Shown one piece after another: positions 1-5,569 of a stretch of 5,569 bases of DNA. Source of the DNA: Promethearchaeia archaeon (GTDB lineage: Archaea; Asgardarchaeota; Lokiarchaeia; Sigyniarchaeales; SOKP01). The translations under genes and the position numbers were made by a program. The DNA lies in assembly GCA_029856445.1 (NCBI GenBank), contig JAHQWY010000252.1:1-5569 (forward strand). The letters run 5' to 3'. Numbering within the stretch: the first letter of the stretch is position 1; every line of letters starts with the position of its first letter. The notes below the pieces were generated by a model, which saw nothing but the letters and a program-made list of their open reading frames with translations, was not told the DNA's origin and searched no databases.

Positions 1-1
1 A

Positions 2-757
2 TCTTATATCTTATTACCAAGAAAGCAAAGAAGAAGGATTAATCTTCTATTAAGAACACAAAAATTTAAAGATGCTGAAAATATTCAAGGTATACTTCTC
101 ATACAAACTACAAGTGGACTTCCACTCTTTTCTAAAAACTATTCTGACCTAATGGAAGGAAAAAATGAATTATTCTCGGGCTTTATTCAAGCAATTTCGC
201 TGGTAGGGGAAGAAATTTCTCTGAAAAAAAGTTTTCGTTCTAAGGGATTTCGAAAAGATGTAATTGATGGCGTGTATGACGTTATTGAATTAGATTTTAA
301 ACATTTCTTTTGTCTTATTTCTGATATAGAAGAATTAAGAACCGTTCTAATCCTTAATGAAAAATCTTCTAAAAGATTGAAACAACAAATATTGAATTTT
401 GGATTAAGTGCTTATGAAAAATTATCAGAAACCATAAAGAATTGGGATCATGATTTAGTTCCATTCAAAATTCTCATTCCAAATCTTCTAAATAATTATT
501 TTGCTTTATATTATAAGGATTTCTTTAAATTAACAATTAAAAGATACGATCTTGAGAAAATCAAGAAAGAAATCAAATTATCTCGAAATGATTTAAAAGT
601 TCTAAATGAAATTTTCAAAATCACTGAAGAAAGTAATCAGTTTAGATTAATGACGTTGCTCGATAGGTTAAACGATAAAAATGAAGACCTTATTATTGAT
701 TCGATTGAAATCTTGATTAGCAACAATTTGGTTTGCCCAGTTAATCAGATTGATTTT
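2..757 (+). repeat. Direct repeat copy A (paralogous coding duplication)
   Basis: This stretch pairs with 2706-3461 at a constant offset of 2704 bases, without an indel over nearly the whole length. The similarity is present at the first base of the window, so the duplicated unit extends upstream. It is a gene duplication rather than a mobile repeat: differences fall largely at third codon positions and conservative residues. Confidence 0.85.
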
Positions 758-760
758 TAA
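2..760 (+). CDS. C-terminal cytosolic part of a receptor-like membrane protein (5' partial), roadblock/longin-like domain
   Basis: The frame is open from base 2 to the TAA at 758-760 (252 residues) and its beginning lies outside the window. The ATG at 152 is internal: the 50 codons before it match residues 458-507 of the intact protein at 1335-3470 almost residue for residue, including the basic stretch LLPRKQRRR and the block ILLIQTTSGLPLFSKNYSD. By hand count the two are a little under 80% identical over this region. Visible parts are a basic juxtamembrane segment (residues 1-12), an alpha/beta domain of roadblock/longin (profilin-like) style (about 28-145) and a helical tail (about 180-247) containing IKKEIKLSRNDLKVLNEIFK. 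By analogy with the paralogue, a signal peptide, ectodomain and transmembrane helix should lie upstream. The fold call rests on pattern, not on a search. The function is unknown; anchoring or signalling at the inner membrane face is inferred. Confidence 0.85.
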   Translation, partial: SYILLPRKQRRRINLLLRTQKFKDAENIQGILLIQTTSGLPLFSKNYSDLMEGKNELFSGFIQAISLVGEEISLKKSFRSKGFRKDVIDGVYDVIELDFKHFFCLISDIEELRTVLILNEKSSKRLKQQILNFGLSAYEKLSETIKNWDHDLVPFKILIPNLLNNYFALYYKDFFKLTIKRYDLEKIKKEIKLSRNDLKVLNEIFKITEESNQFRLMTLLDRLNDKNEDLIIDSIEILISNNLVCPVNQIDF

Positions 761-787
761 TATCGATTCGTTTCTTTACTAACCATC

Positions 788-801
788 TTTTTTAACTTTT
801 T
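788..801 (+). terminator. Candidate U-rich archaeal terminator after the first gene
   Basis: Two T runs (six at 788-793, five at 797-801) lie 28-41 bases after the stop at 760, with no hairpin before them. Archaeal RNA polymerase typically stops at such U-rich tracts without a stem-loop. The AT-rich background makes chance runs common, so this is tentative. Confidence 0.35.
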
Positions 802-863
802 AATAGCATATAAACATTAATAGAAATCTAAGGAAGTAAAAGCGATAATTTGTTAGGAAAATC

Positions 864-1131
864 TGTATCACTCCATTGACTTGTATTACAAACACCCACT
901 ATATCTTCTACTCGTACACGACCAGTTTCAATTACCTTTATAGCGGTAGATCTTATAGCGTTCCACCAATCATCTGGATTCTGTTCAACAATACCCCCAC
1001 TAAATGCGTGTATTGGAGTTTCTTCTTACGCCCATTCAAGGACTTCCCCAGTAGTTGACACTATAGCTGTTTTTCGACCCTGAGTACAGTGGTCAATTGC
1101 AAAAATATATTTTTTTTTCTATAATTGTCAT
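864..1131 (-). pseudogene. Decayed N-terminal fragment of an FGGY-family carbohydrate kinase
   Basis: Read on the minus strand from 1131, with one base removed from the nine-A run at 1118-1110, the start becomes MTIIEKKYIFAIDHCTQGRK, followed by TAIVSTTGEVLEWA, a TAA stop at 1028-1026, EETPIHAFSGGIVEQNP, DDWWNAIRSTAIKVIE and EDIVGVCNTSQWSDT. This is the N-terminal pattern of FGGY sugar kinases: a phosphate-binding D-x-G-T motif, a Lys shortly after it, E-Q-x-P-x-x-W-W, then V-G-V/I-x-x-x-x-Q. Three kinds of damage are visible: the frameshift, the in-frame stop, and Cys where the motif Gly (DHGT) is expected. Similarity fades after about base 864 and the frame ends with TAG at 830-828, so about 90 of the usual ~500 residues remain. 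The ancestral enzyme would have phosphorylated a sugar or polyol; which one cannot be told. The plus-strand open frame at 876-1058 is its shadow. Confidence 0.85.
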
Positions 1132-1334
1132 AATTAAACTAAATGTTGTTCAAATAAATAAACAGTATTTGATTAATTCTATTAAAAATTCAAAACTACA
1201 TTCAAAAATTAGTTATAAAACAATTCTTAAATCTAAATATGACTCGAATGTAGAAAATCCCTATCTTTAAATAAGAATGTTTTTATAATCATCCTTAGAT
1301 ATGAGATAGAATTACTGAGAAATATTTCTTTTAG
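1132..1334. other. AT-rich intergenic stretch upstream of the receptor-like gene
   Basis: No coding frame on either strand looks protein-like here. The stretch holds a 7-base dyad (TCAAATA at 1150-1156 and TATTTGA at 1166-1172) and a TATA-like TTTAAATA at 1266-1273. With the kinase relic (864-1131) and the short T-rich stretch after the first gene, it makes up the 574-bp region lacking an intact gene. Confidence 0.6.
1266..1273 (+). promoter_or_regulatory. Candidate archaeal TATA box for the receptor-like gene
   Basis: TTTAAATA lies 61 bases before the ATG at 1335. A start site about 25 bases downstream would give a leader of roughly 35-40 bases. No convincing purine-rich BRE precedes it (the upstream bases are CCCTATC), and such octamers are frequent in this AT-rich DNA, so the call is weak. 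Confidence 0.3.
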
Positions 1335-3470
1335 ATGCAAATTTTTCATAATTTTAAAAAAATTAAAATTTTTAAGTTTATTTTTGTAGCATTGATAATT
1401 ACCTCATTTTCCTTTAGTTTTCAAACGAATGTTCACGCATTAAAAGGAAATAATTATACTAAACAATGGATTAAAAATGCGGAGTTTAATAATTCTACAG
1501 ATTCTTGGTTTTCAGTAATAAAAGGGGATAACTCTGATGTGAATGCGAGTATTGATTCAGAACAAGCAAATTTTAGGATTTTAGGTAAGAAGGAAACATT
1601 TTCTTTTGTTTCAAATCCTCCTTTAGATTCTAATTGGACAAATGTTATTAATCCGGAGTATCCAAATCCCCCTGATGAAGCGATTATAACTCCCGAAGGA
1701 TGTTTCGTTTCTCATCAATATGATGATCAAACTGCTATTCAAAATCCTTCAACACATTGGGATATAAATGTTTGCTTACCTGTTAACATAACAGATTATA
1801 TAATTACTTCTGCAAAAATTAGATCGGTTGTCTATGCAAATGCAAGTTTAAATATTGACCGTGCTGGTGATACTGAAGCAAGAAATGATCACGTAGGTTC
1901 AATGGATACTTATGGAATTGGAGATTTTGTTAGATTTTATGTATTAATCTCAGATTTAGAGAAAGAAAAAGTATATGAGATTGCTTTTCTTCAACCTGAA
2001 GATTTAGGGGCAGGTGACCCCCCTGGAACAGATATTTTACCAAATACCGATATGATAGGTATTCCTGAAGAAAATTTAATCTTCTATATTACATCAGTTT
2101 TGAATAAGGACTTTAGAAATTTCACAATAACCTTAGGTATAAGACTCCATTTCGAAGATAACATTATAGATAATTGGGATTATGACAAATTTAACGAATT
2201 AATCATTAAGTCTGTAAATTTAACGTTCACATACCAAAAGAAAATCAACAGAGATACAGAAATTTCTTGGAATCAAATAGGTGAGACCATTGAAGGCAGT
2301 AATACAGAAATTATTAATGCTACTCTTAACTTTAAATCTAAAATCAATCATTTTTGGCCATTAACATTACCAGATAATTCTGAGTTGAAAATCTCAATCA
2401 ATAATTTTGAAATAAGTAAAAATGTCAAAATAAATTTATTAAATACTACTTTTCAAGAGTTTTTATTAGGAGGATTTGAAGTTACTTCTTATATATTAAA
2501 AGATACAAATATTACTCTATCAATTCAATTTATAATTAAAGATGATTTTGCTTTAGATGAACAAATTACAATATCTATAGATGATGTTAGTCTTTTAATT
2601 TCCTATACAGTATTTATGAGAGATAGTTCCCAAAATTATCTTATCTGGATAATTTTTATCGTTTTATTGGTTATCATTGGGATCCTGAGCAGTTTAAGCC
2701 TAAGATCTTATGTCGTATTACCAAGAAAACAAAGAAAAAGGAATGAGCTTCTATTAAGAACACAAAAATTTAAGGATGCCGAAAATATTCAAGGAATACT
2801 TCTTATTCATACTACCAGTGGACTTCCTCTCTTTTCTAAAAACTATTCTGACCTAATGGAAGGGAAAAATGAACTATTTTCAGGATTTATTCAAGCAATT
2901 TCACTAGTTGGACAAGAAATTTCTCTTAAAAAAAGTATTCGTTCTAAAGGATTTCGAAAAGAGGTAGTTGATGGCATTTATGATATTATTGAATTAGATT
3001 TTAAACACTTTTTTTGTCTTATTTCTGATATGGAAGAATTAAGAACTGTTCTTATCCTTAAGAATAAAGCTTCTAAGAGATTGAAGCAACAAATAATGAA
3101 TTTTGGGCTTAGTGTTTATGCAAAATTTTCAGAAACATTAAAAAATTGGAATAATGATCTAGATCCATTCAATGAAACTATTCCAGAACTACTTCACAAT
3201 TATTTTGCTTTATATTATAAGGATTTCTTTAAACTAGCAATTGAAAGATCAGATCTTGAGAAAATTAAGAAAGAAATTAAGTTATCTCGAAATGATTTAA
3301 AAGTTTTAAATGAAATCTTCAAACTCTCCGAAGAGAATAATTCTTTCTCAGTAATTACTTTGCTTGAAAGGCTAAGCGATAAAAACGAAGACTTAATTAT
3401 TGATTCGATTGAAATCTTGATTAAGAAAAATATTTTGTATCCTATTACTCCCCTCGATACTCAATATTAA
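1335..3470 (+). CDS. Single-pass receptor-like membrane protein with cytosolic roadblock/longin-like domain
   Basis: The 711-residue product has clear topology. Residues 1-35 are a signal peptide: lysines at 8-14, a hydrophobic core FIFVALIITSFSFSF and a cleavage-like VHA before Leu36. Residues 36-434 are outside the cell and beta-rich. The opening NAEFNNSTDSWFSV recalls galactose-binding or carbohydrate-binding beta-sandwich modules; Cys123 and Cys147 could form a disulfide; about a dozen N-x-S/T sequons are present. Residues 435-456 (YLIWIIFIVLLVIIGILSSL) cross the membrane, followed by basic RKQRKR (464-469). The cytosolic part has a roadblock/longin-like alpha/beta domain (about 485-605) and a helical tail (about 640-705) that resembles a winged-helix core without an obvious wing. 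TAG directly precedes the ATG in frame, so this is the earliest ATG possible; no Shine-Dalgarno is seen. In Asgard archaea roadblock/longin proteins are expanded beside small GTPases, so a sensing or scaffolding role is inferred, not shown. Confidence 0.85.
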   Translation: MQIFHNFKKIKIFKFIFVALIITSFSFSFQTNVHALKGNNYTKQWIKNAEFNNSTDSWFSVIKGDNSDVNASIDSEQANFRILGKKETFSFVSNPPLDSNWTNVINPEYPNPPDEAIITPEGCFVSHQYDDQTAIQNPSTHWDINVCLPVNITDYIITSAKIRSVVYANASLNIDRAGDTEARNDHVGSMDTYGIGDFVRFYVLISDLEKEKVYEIAFLQPEDLGAGDPPGTDILPNTDMIGIPEENLIFYITSVLNKDFRNFTITLGIRLHFEDNIIDNWDYDKFNELIIKSVNLTFTYQKKINRDTEISWNQIGETIEGSNTEIINATLNFKSKINHFWPLTLPDNSELKISINNFEISKNVKINLLNTTFQEFLLGGFEVTSYILKDTNITLSIQFIIKDDFALDEQITISIDDVSLLISYTVFMRDSSQNYLIWIIFIVLLVIIGILSSLSLRSYVVLPRKQRKRNELLLRTQKFKDAENIQGILLIHTTSGLPLFSKNYSDLMEGKNELFSGFIQAISLVGQEISLKKSIRSKGFRKEVVDGIYDIIELDFKHFFCLISDMEELRTVLILKNKASKRLKQQIMNFGLSVYAKFSETLKNWNNDLDPFNETIPELLHNYFALYYKDFFKLAIERSDLEKIKKEIKLSRNDLKVLNEIFKLSEENNSFSVITLLERLSDKNEDLIIDSIEILIKKNILYPITPLDTQY
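2706..3461 (+). repeat. Direct repeat copy B (paralogous coding duplication)
   Basis: This is the partner of 2-757, covering residues 458-709 of the intact protein. The copy keeps long identical runs at the nucleotide level, for example ATTATTTTGCTTTATATTAT within 3197-3219. The stops differ in position: copy B is two codons longer at its end (LDTQY against IDF). Confidence 0.85.
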
Positions 3471-3474
3471 TTCC

Positions 3475-3518
3475 TTTTGTTTTTGATAATCTTAATCACC
3501 TTCTTTTGTAATTTTTTT
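3475..3518 (+). terminator. Candidate U-rich terminator after the receptor-like gene
   Basis: T runs at 3475-3478, 3480-3484 and 3512-3518 (seven T) follow the TAA at 3468-3470. No stem-loop precedes them, as expected for archaeal intrinsic termination. This would separate the membrane-protein transcript from the aminotransferase 134 bases further on. Confidence 0.45.
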
Positions 3519-3590
3519 CCAAGTAAAAATAAACTTAATTTTTGATGCATGGAGTTACTAATTAAGTCACCAAAGTAAAAGAAATACTAA

Positions 3591-3595
3591 AGGTG
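3591..3595 (+). promoter_or_regulatory. Shine-Dalgarno-like site of the aminotransferase gene
   Basis: AGGTG lies nine bases before the ATG at 3605 and can pair with the CACCT core common at archaeal 16S rRNA 3' ends. An in-frame TAG (3602-3604) directly precedes the ATG, so site and stop together fix the start. Confidence 0.55.
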
Positions 3596-3604
3596 CTATA
3601 TTAG

Positions 3605-5002
3605 ATGGATTATGAAGAAATTAAAGCAAAGACGGATTATATTGTAAATAACCCTATACGAAATTTTAAACTAGAAGAGTTAAAAGGAATAATTGAAAGA
3701 TATCATAAAAACCATCCTAAATCAAAAGAAGTATATGAAAGAATGTGTAAAATCATTCCTGGTGGTGTAGAGCATAATTTAGCATTTAATCATCCTTTTC
3801 CAATAGCTAGTAAAAAAGTATATGATTGTTACATGGAAACTGTAGATGATATAGTTATGACTGACTATTTAATGTGTGGAGGTCCTATTATTTTAGGGCA
3901 TCAGTACAAACCTTTAATAGATAAGGTCGTCGAAACCATTCAAGAAATAGGACCATGTCATGGAATAACACATGAATATGAGTATTTAGCAGCAGAACAA
4001 TTACAAAAATATTTTCCATCATGTGAAATAATCAGGTGGCTCCAATCAGGTACAGAAGCAGATATGCTAGCTATTAGAATCGCTAGAGCCTTTACGAATA
4101 GAAAATGGATTATTAAAATAGGGGGAAGTTATCACGGTTGGAGTGATCAACTTACTTATGATATGCATGTTCCAGGAACAAAACTATTAGAATCTCATGG
4201 TATACCCAAACCAGTATTCAAATTTACAGATTCATGTCCACCTAACGATATTGAAGAACTCCGAAGAATGTTTAAAGAAAAACGTAAAATAGCAGCTGTT
4301 ATAATTGAACCTATGGGTGGAGAAAGTGGTGCAATGCCTACTAGGCCTGGATTCAACAAAGAAGTTGAGGAATTATGTCATGAGAATAGGGCTTTAATGA
4401 TATCAGATGAAGTCGTATGTGCTTTTAGGTTAAGTATGGGAGGAGGACAAGCATACTATGGATATACTCCCGATATTTCTGTATTTGGTAAAATTGTTGG
4501 TCATGGTTTTCCATCTGCAGCCGCAATTGGTGGACGCGCTGATGTTATGGCAGTATGTGGTGCTGGTGTTACTGGAGGAAAGAGAGCTTATTCAGGAGGA
4601 ACTTTAGCTGCAAATCCTTTAACATGTGCCGCTGCTTATTGGGCAATCAAATTCGTTGAGGAAACTAATGCTACAGAAATCGCTGGTCGTGCTGCTACTC
4701 GTTTATCATCAGGTTTAAATGAAGTTTTTGCTAAATATGATTTACCATGGTTCTCTTATAATTTTGGCGGCACAGTCCATTTTCAAACTAGTTGTGTATT
4801 TGGATTGAATTTAAATGATCCTAAGCAATCAGGTCAAATTCCTATTCGAAAGGACTTTATGGGTGAGATGGGGGCTGCTTTAGTTGATCAAAAACTAATT
4901 TCTGTAGCGGGTAGTAGGTTTTATACATGTATACTTCATACTGATGAGATTATTGATGAAACTATTCAAAAAATAGACAATATTTGCCAAAAAGTTGAAT
5001 AA
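3605..5002 (+). CDS. Class III PLP-dependent aminotransferase, glutamate-1-semialdehyde aminomutase-like
   Basis: The 465-residue cytosolic enzyme shows the fold-type I PLP signature in order: IPGGVEHNLAF (51-61), the cofactor phosphate loop QSGTEADMLAIRIARAF (147-163), SYHGWSDQ (175-182), IIEPMGG (233-239), ISDEVVCAFR (266-275) with Asp268 contacting the pyridine nitrogen, Lys296 in FGKIVGHGFP as the Schiff-base lysine, and GGTLAANPLTCAAA (331-344). Motif order and the GGV, SGTEA and GKIxGxGxP patterns are closest to glutamate-1-semialdehyde 2,1-aminomutase (hemL), which makes 5-aminolevulinate for haem. However, the N-terminus is about 35-40 residues longer than usual for HemL, several loops differ, and no haem gene is adjacent. 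An omega- or amino-acid aminotransferase of unknown substrate is equally likely, so no symbol is given. The protein has about 13 cysteines, high for its size. It ends three bases from the convergent aminopeptidase. Confidence 0.9.
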   Translation: MDYEEIKAKTDYIVNNPIRNFKLEELKGIIERYHKNHPKSKEVYERMCKIIPGGVEHNLAFNHPFPIASKKVYDCYMETVDDIVMTDYLMCGGPIILGHQYKPLIDKVVETIQEIGPCHGITHEYEYLAAEQLQKYFPSCEIIRWLQSGTEADMLAIRIARAFTNRKWIIKIGGSYHGWSDQLTYDMHVPGTKLLESHGIPKPVFKFTDSCPPNDIEELRRMFKEKRKIAAVIIEPMGGESGAMPTRPGFNKEVEELCHENRALMISDEVVCAFRLSMGGGQAYYGYTPDISVFGKIVGHGFPSAAAIGGRADVMAVCGAGVTGGKRAYSGGTLAANPLTCAAAYWAIKFVEETNATEIAGRAATRLSSGLNEVFAKYDLPWFSYNFGGTVHFQTSCVFGLNLNDPKQSGQIPIRKDFMGEMGAALVDQKLISVAGSRFYTCILHTDEIIDETIQKIDNICQKVE

Positions 5003-5005
5003 GTT

Positions 5006-5569
5006 TTAAATTCTAAAAACCCATTCTCCCTTCTTCATTATTGGTTCAATTTTTCCATCTTTAGTAATTCCATCAACATCTATTTTTTCTGATCCTATCA
5101 TAAAATCTAAATGCAAAATACTCTGATTACCTCCTGCCTTAGAAAATTCCTCATCAGACATTTTAACACCATTTTCTAAGCAGGTTTTTATACCGCTCCC
5201 CAGAGCTAGATGGCAAGAAGCATTTTCATCAATAAGAATACTATAGAAAAGACGACCAGTCTGAGAAATAGGAGAACTATGGGGAACCAACGATACTTCA
5301 CCTAAATGGGAAGCTCCTTTATCTGTTTTTATCAAATCTCGTAAAAATTTTTCACCTTTTGCAGCACAAACATCTGTAACTTTTCCATTTGAGAATTTTA
5401 ATCTTAAATCTTCAATTAAGACGTCCGAAACGATAGGTTTAGTGGCTTTTACAACTCCTTCTGTTTTATATTTATGAGGAATTGTGAATATTTCTTCGGT
5501 TGGTATATTTACAATATTATTTATCCCATTTTGAGTAGTGAAATGTGCACTTTTCCATACATGACCTAA
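5006..5569 (-). CDS. M29-family metallo-aminopeptidase, C-terminal half (5' partial)
   Basis: The minus-strand frame is open from the window edge at 5569 to the TAA at 5008-5006, giving 187 residues. The TTG at 5335 is internal, because family-conserved sequence continues upstream of it. Motifs in fragment numbering are NIPTEEIFTIP (21-31, with one of Glu25/26 the first metal ligand), LRLKFSNGKV (55-64), GASHLGEVSLVP (85-96, Glu91), FYSILIDENASCHLALG (108-124, His120), and HLDFMIGS (153-160, His153 and Asp155). These match the dinuclear metal site of thermophilic aminopeptidases (AmpS/AmpT/AP-II type), which release N-terminal residues from peptides in the cytosol. Full-length members are about 370-410 residues, so roughly the first half lies outside. 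The residue seven after His120 is Ile127, where family members I recall carry Tyr. The carboxyl end KGEWVFRI is typical, so the 3' end is intact. Confidence 0.9.
   Translation of the reverse strand, partial: LGHVWKSAHFTTQNGINNIVNIPTEEIFTIPHKYKTEGVVKATKPIVSDVLIEDLRLKFSNGKVTDVCAAKGEKFLRDLIKTDKGASHLGEVSLVPHSSPISQTGRLFYSILIDENASCHLALGSGIKTCLENGVKMSDEEFSKAGGNQSILHLDFMIGSEKIDVDGITKDGKIEPIMKKGEWVFRI

Noticed and set aside
152..760. A complete 202-residue gene starting at the ATG at 152
   Set aside because: The frame is open upstream to base 2, and those codons match the paralogue closely. The ATG corresponds to internal Met508 of the intact protein.
876..1058. A 60-residue plus-strand open frame
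   Set aside because: It lies opposite the kinase relic and its translation has no protein-like pattern. The minus strand carries the recognisable family signature, so this frame is a shadow.
2..3461. Direct repeats as ends of a mobile element
   Set aside because: The repeats are coding paralogous sequence with codon-style divergence. No transposase, terminal inverted repeats or target-site duplication is visible between them.
3471..3604. A small gene or structured RNA in the gap before the aminotransferase
   Set aside because: The 134 bases are AT-rich with no sensible open frame and no convincing stem. Only T runs and the ribosome-binding site could be supported.
5006..5335. A complete 109-residue minus-strand gene starting with TTG at 5335
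   Set aside because: Conserved M29 sequence, including the metal-ligand Glu motif NIPTEEIFT, continues in frame upstream to the window edge. The start lies outside.

Overview
The window is AT-rich, with compact intergenic DNA, U-rich stretches after stop codons and AGA-dominated arginine usage. Together with a membrane protein carrying a cytosolic roadblock/longin-like domain, this suggests an archaeon, most likely an Asgard (Lokiarchaeia-type) lineage. That placement is inference from protein style, not from a marker gene.

Layout. (1) Bases 2-760 (+) are the 3' part of a gene whose beginning lies before the window. It encodes a cytosolic domain that is a close paralogue of the C-terminal third of the next intact gene. 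(2) Bases 761-1334 hold no intact gene. Read on the minus strand, 1131-864 is a decayed N-terminus of an FGGY-family carbohydrate kinase with a frameshift, an in-frame stop and a 3' truncation. The plus-strand open frame over it is a shadow. The rest is AT-rich upstream DNA. (3) Bases 1335-3470 (+) encode a 711-residue protein with a signal peptide, a ~400-residue beta-rich ectodomain, one transmembrane helix, a basic stop-transfer stretch and a ~250-residue cytosolic region. (4) Bases 3605-5002 (+) encode a PLP-dependent class III aminotransferase related to glutamate-1-semialdehyde aminomutase. (5) Bases 5569-5006 (-) are the C-terminal half of an M29-family metallo-aminopeptidase, running off the window and convergent with the aminotransferase at a 3-bp gap.

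How the genes relate. The two receptor-like genes are tandem duplicates in the same orientation, separated by the kinase relic. Their architecture (outside sensing domain, one membrane pass, inside domain of a class that often contacts small GTPases) suggests a surface-to-cytosol signalling or anchoring role, but no ligand or partner is visible here. The aminotransferase and aminopeptidase look like ordinary amino-acid metabolism and peptide turnover, with no evident functional tie to the membrane proteins. I see no tRNA, rRNA, CRISPR array or insertion sequence.
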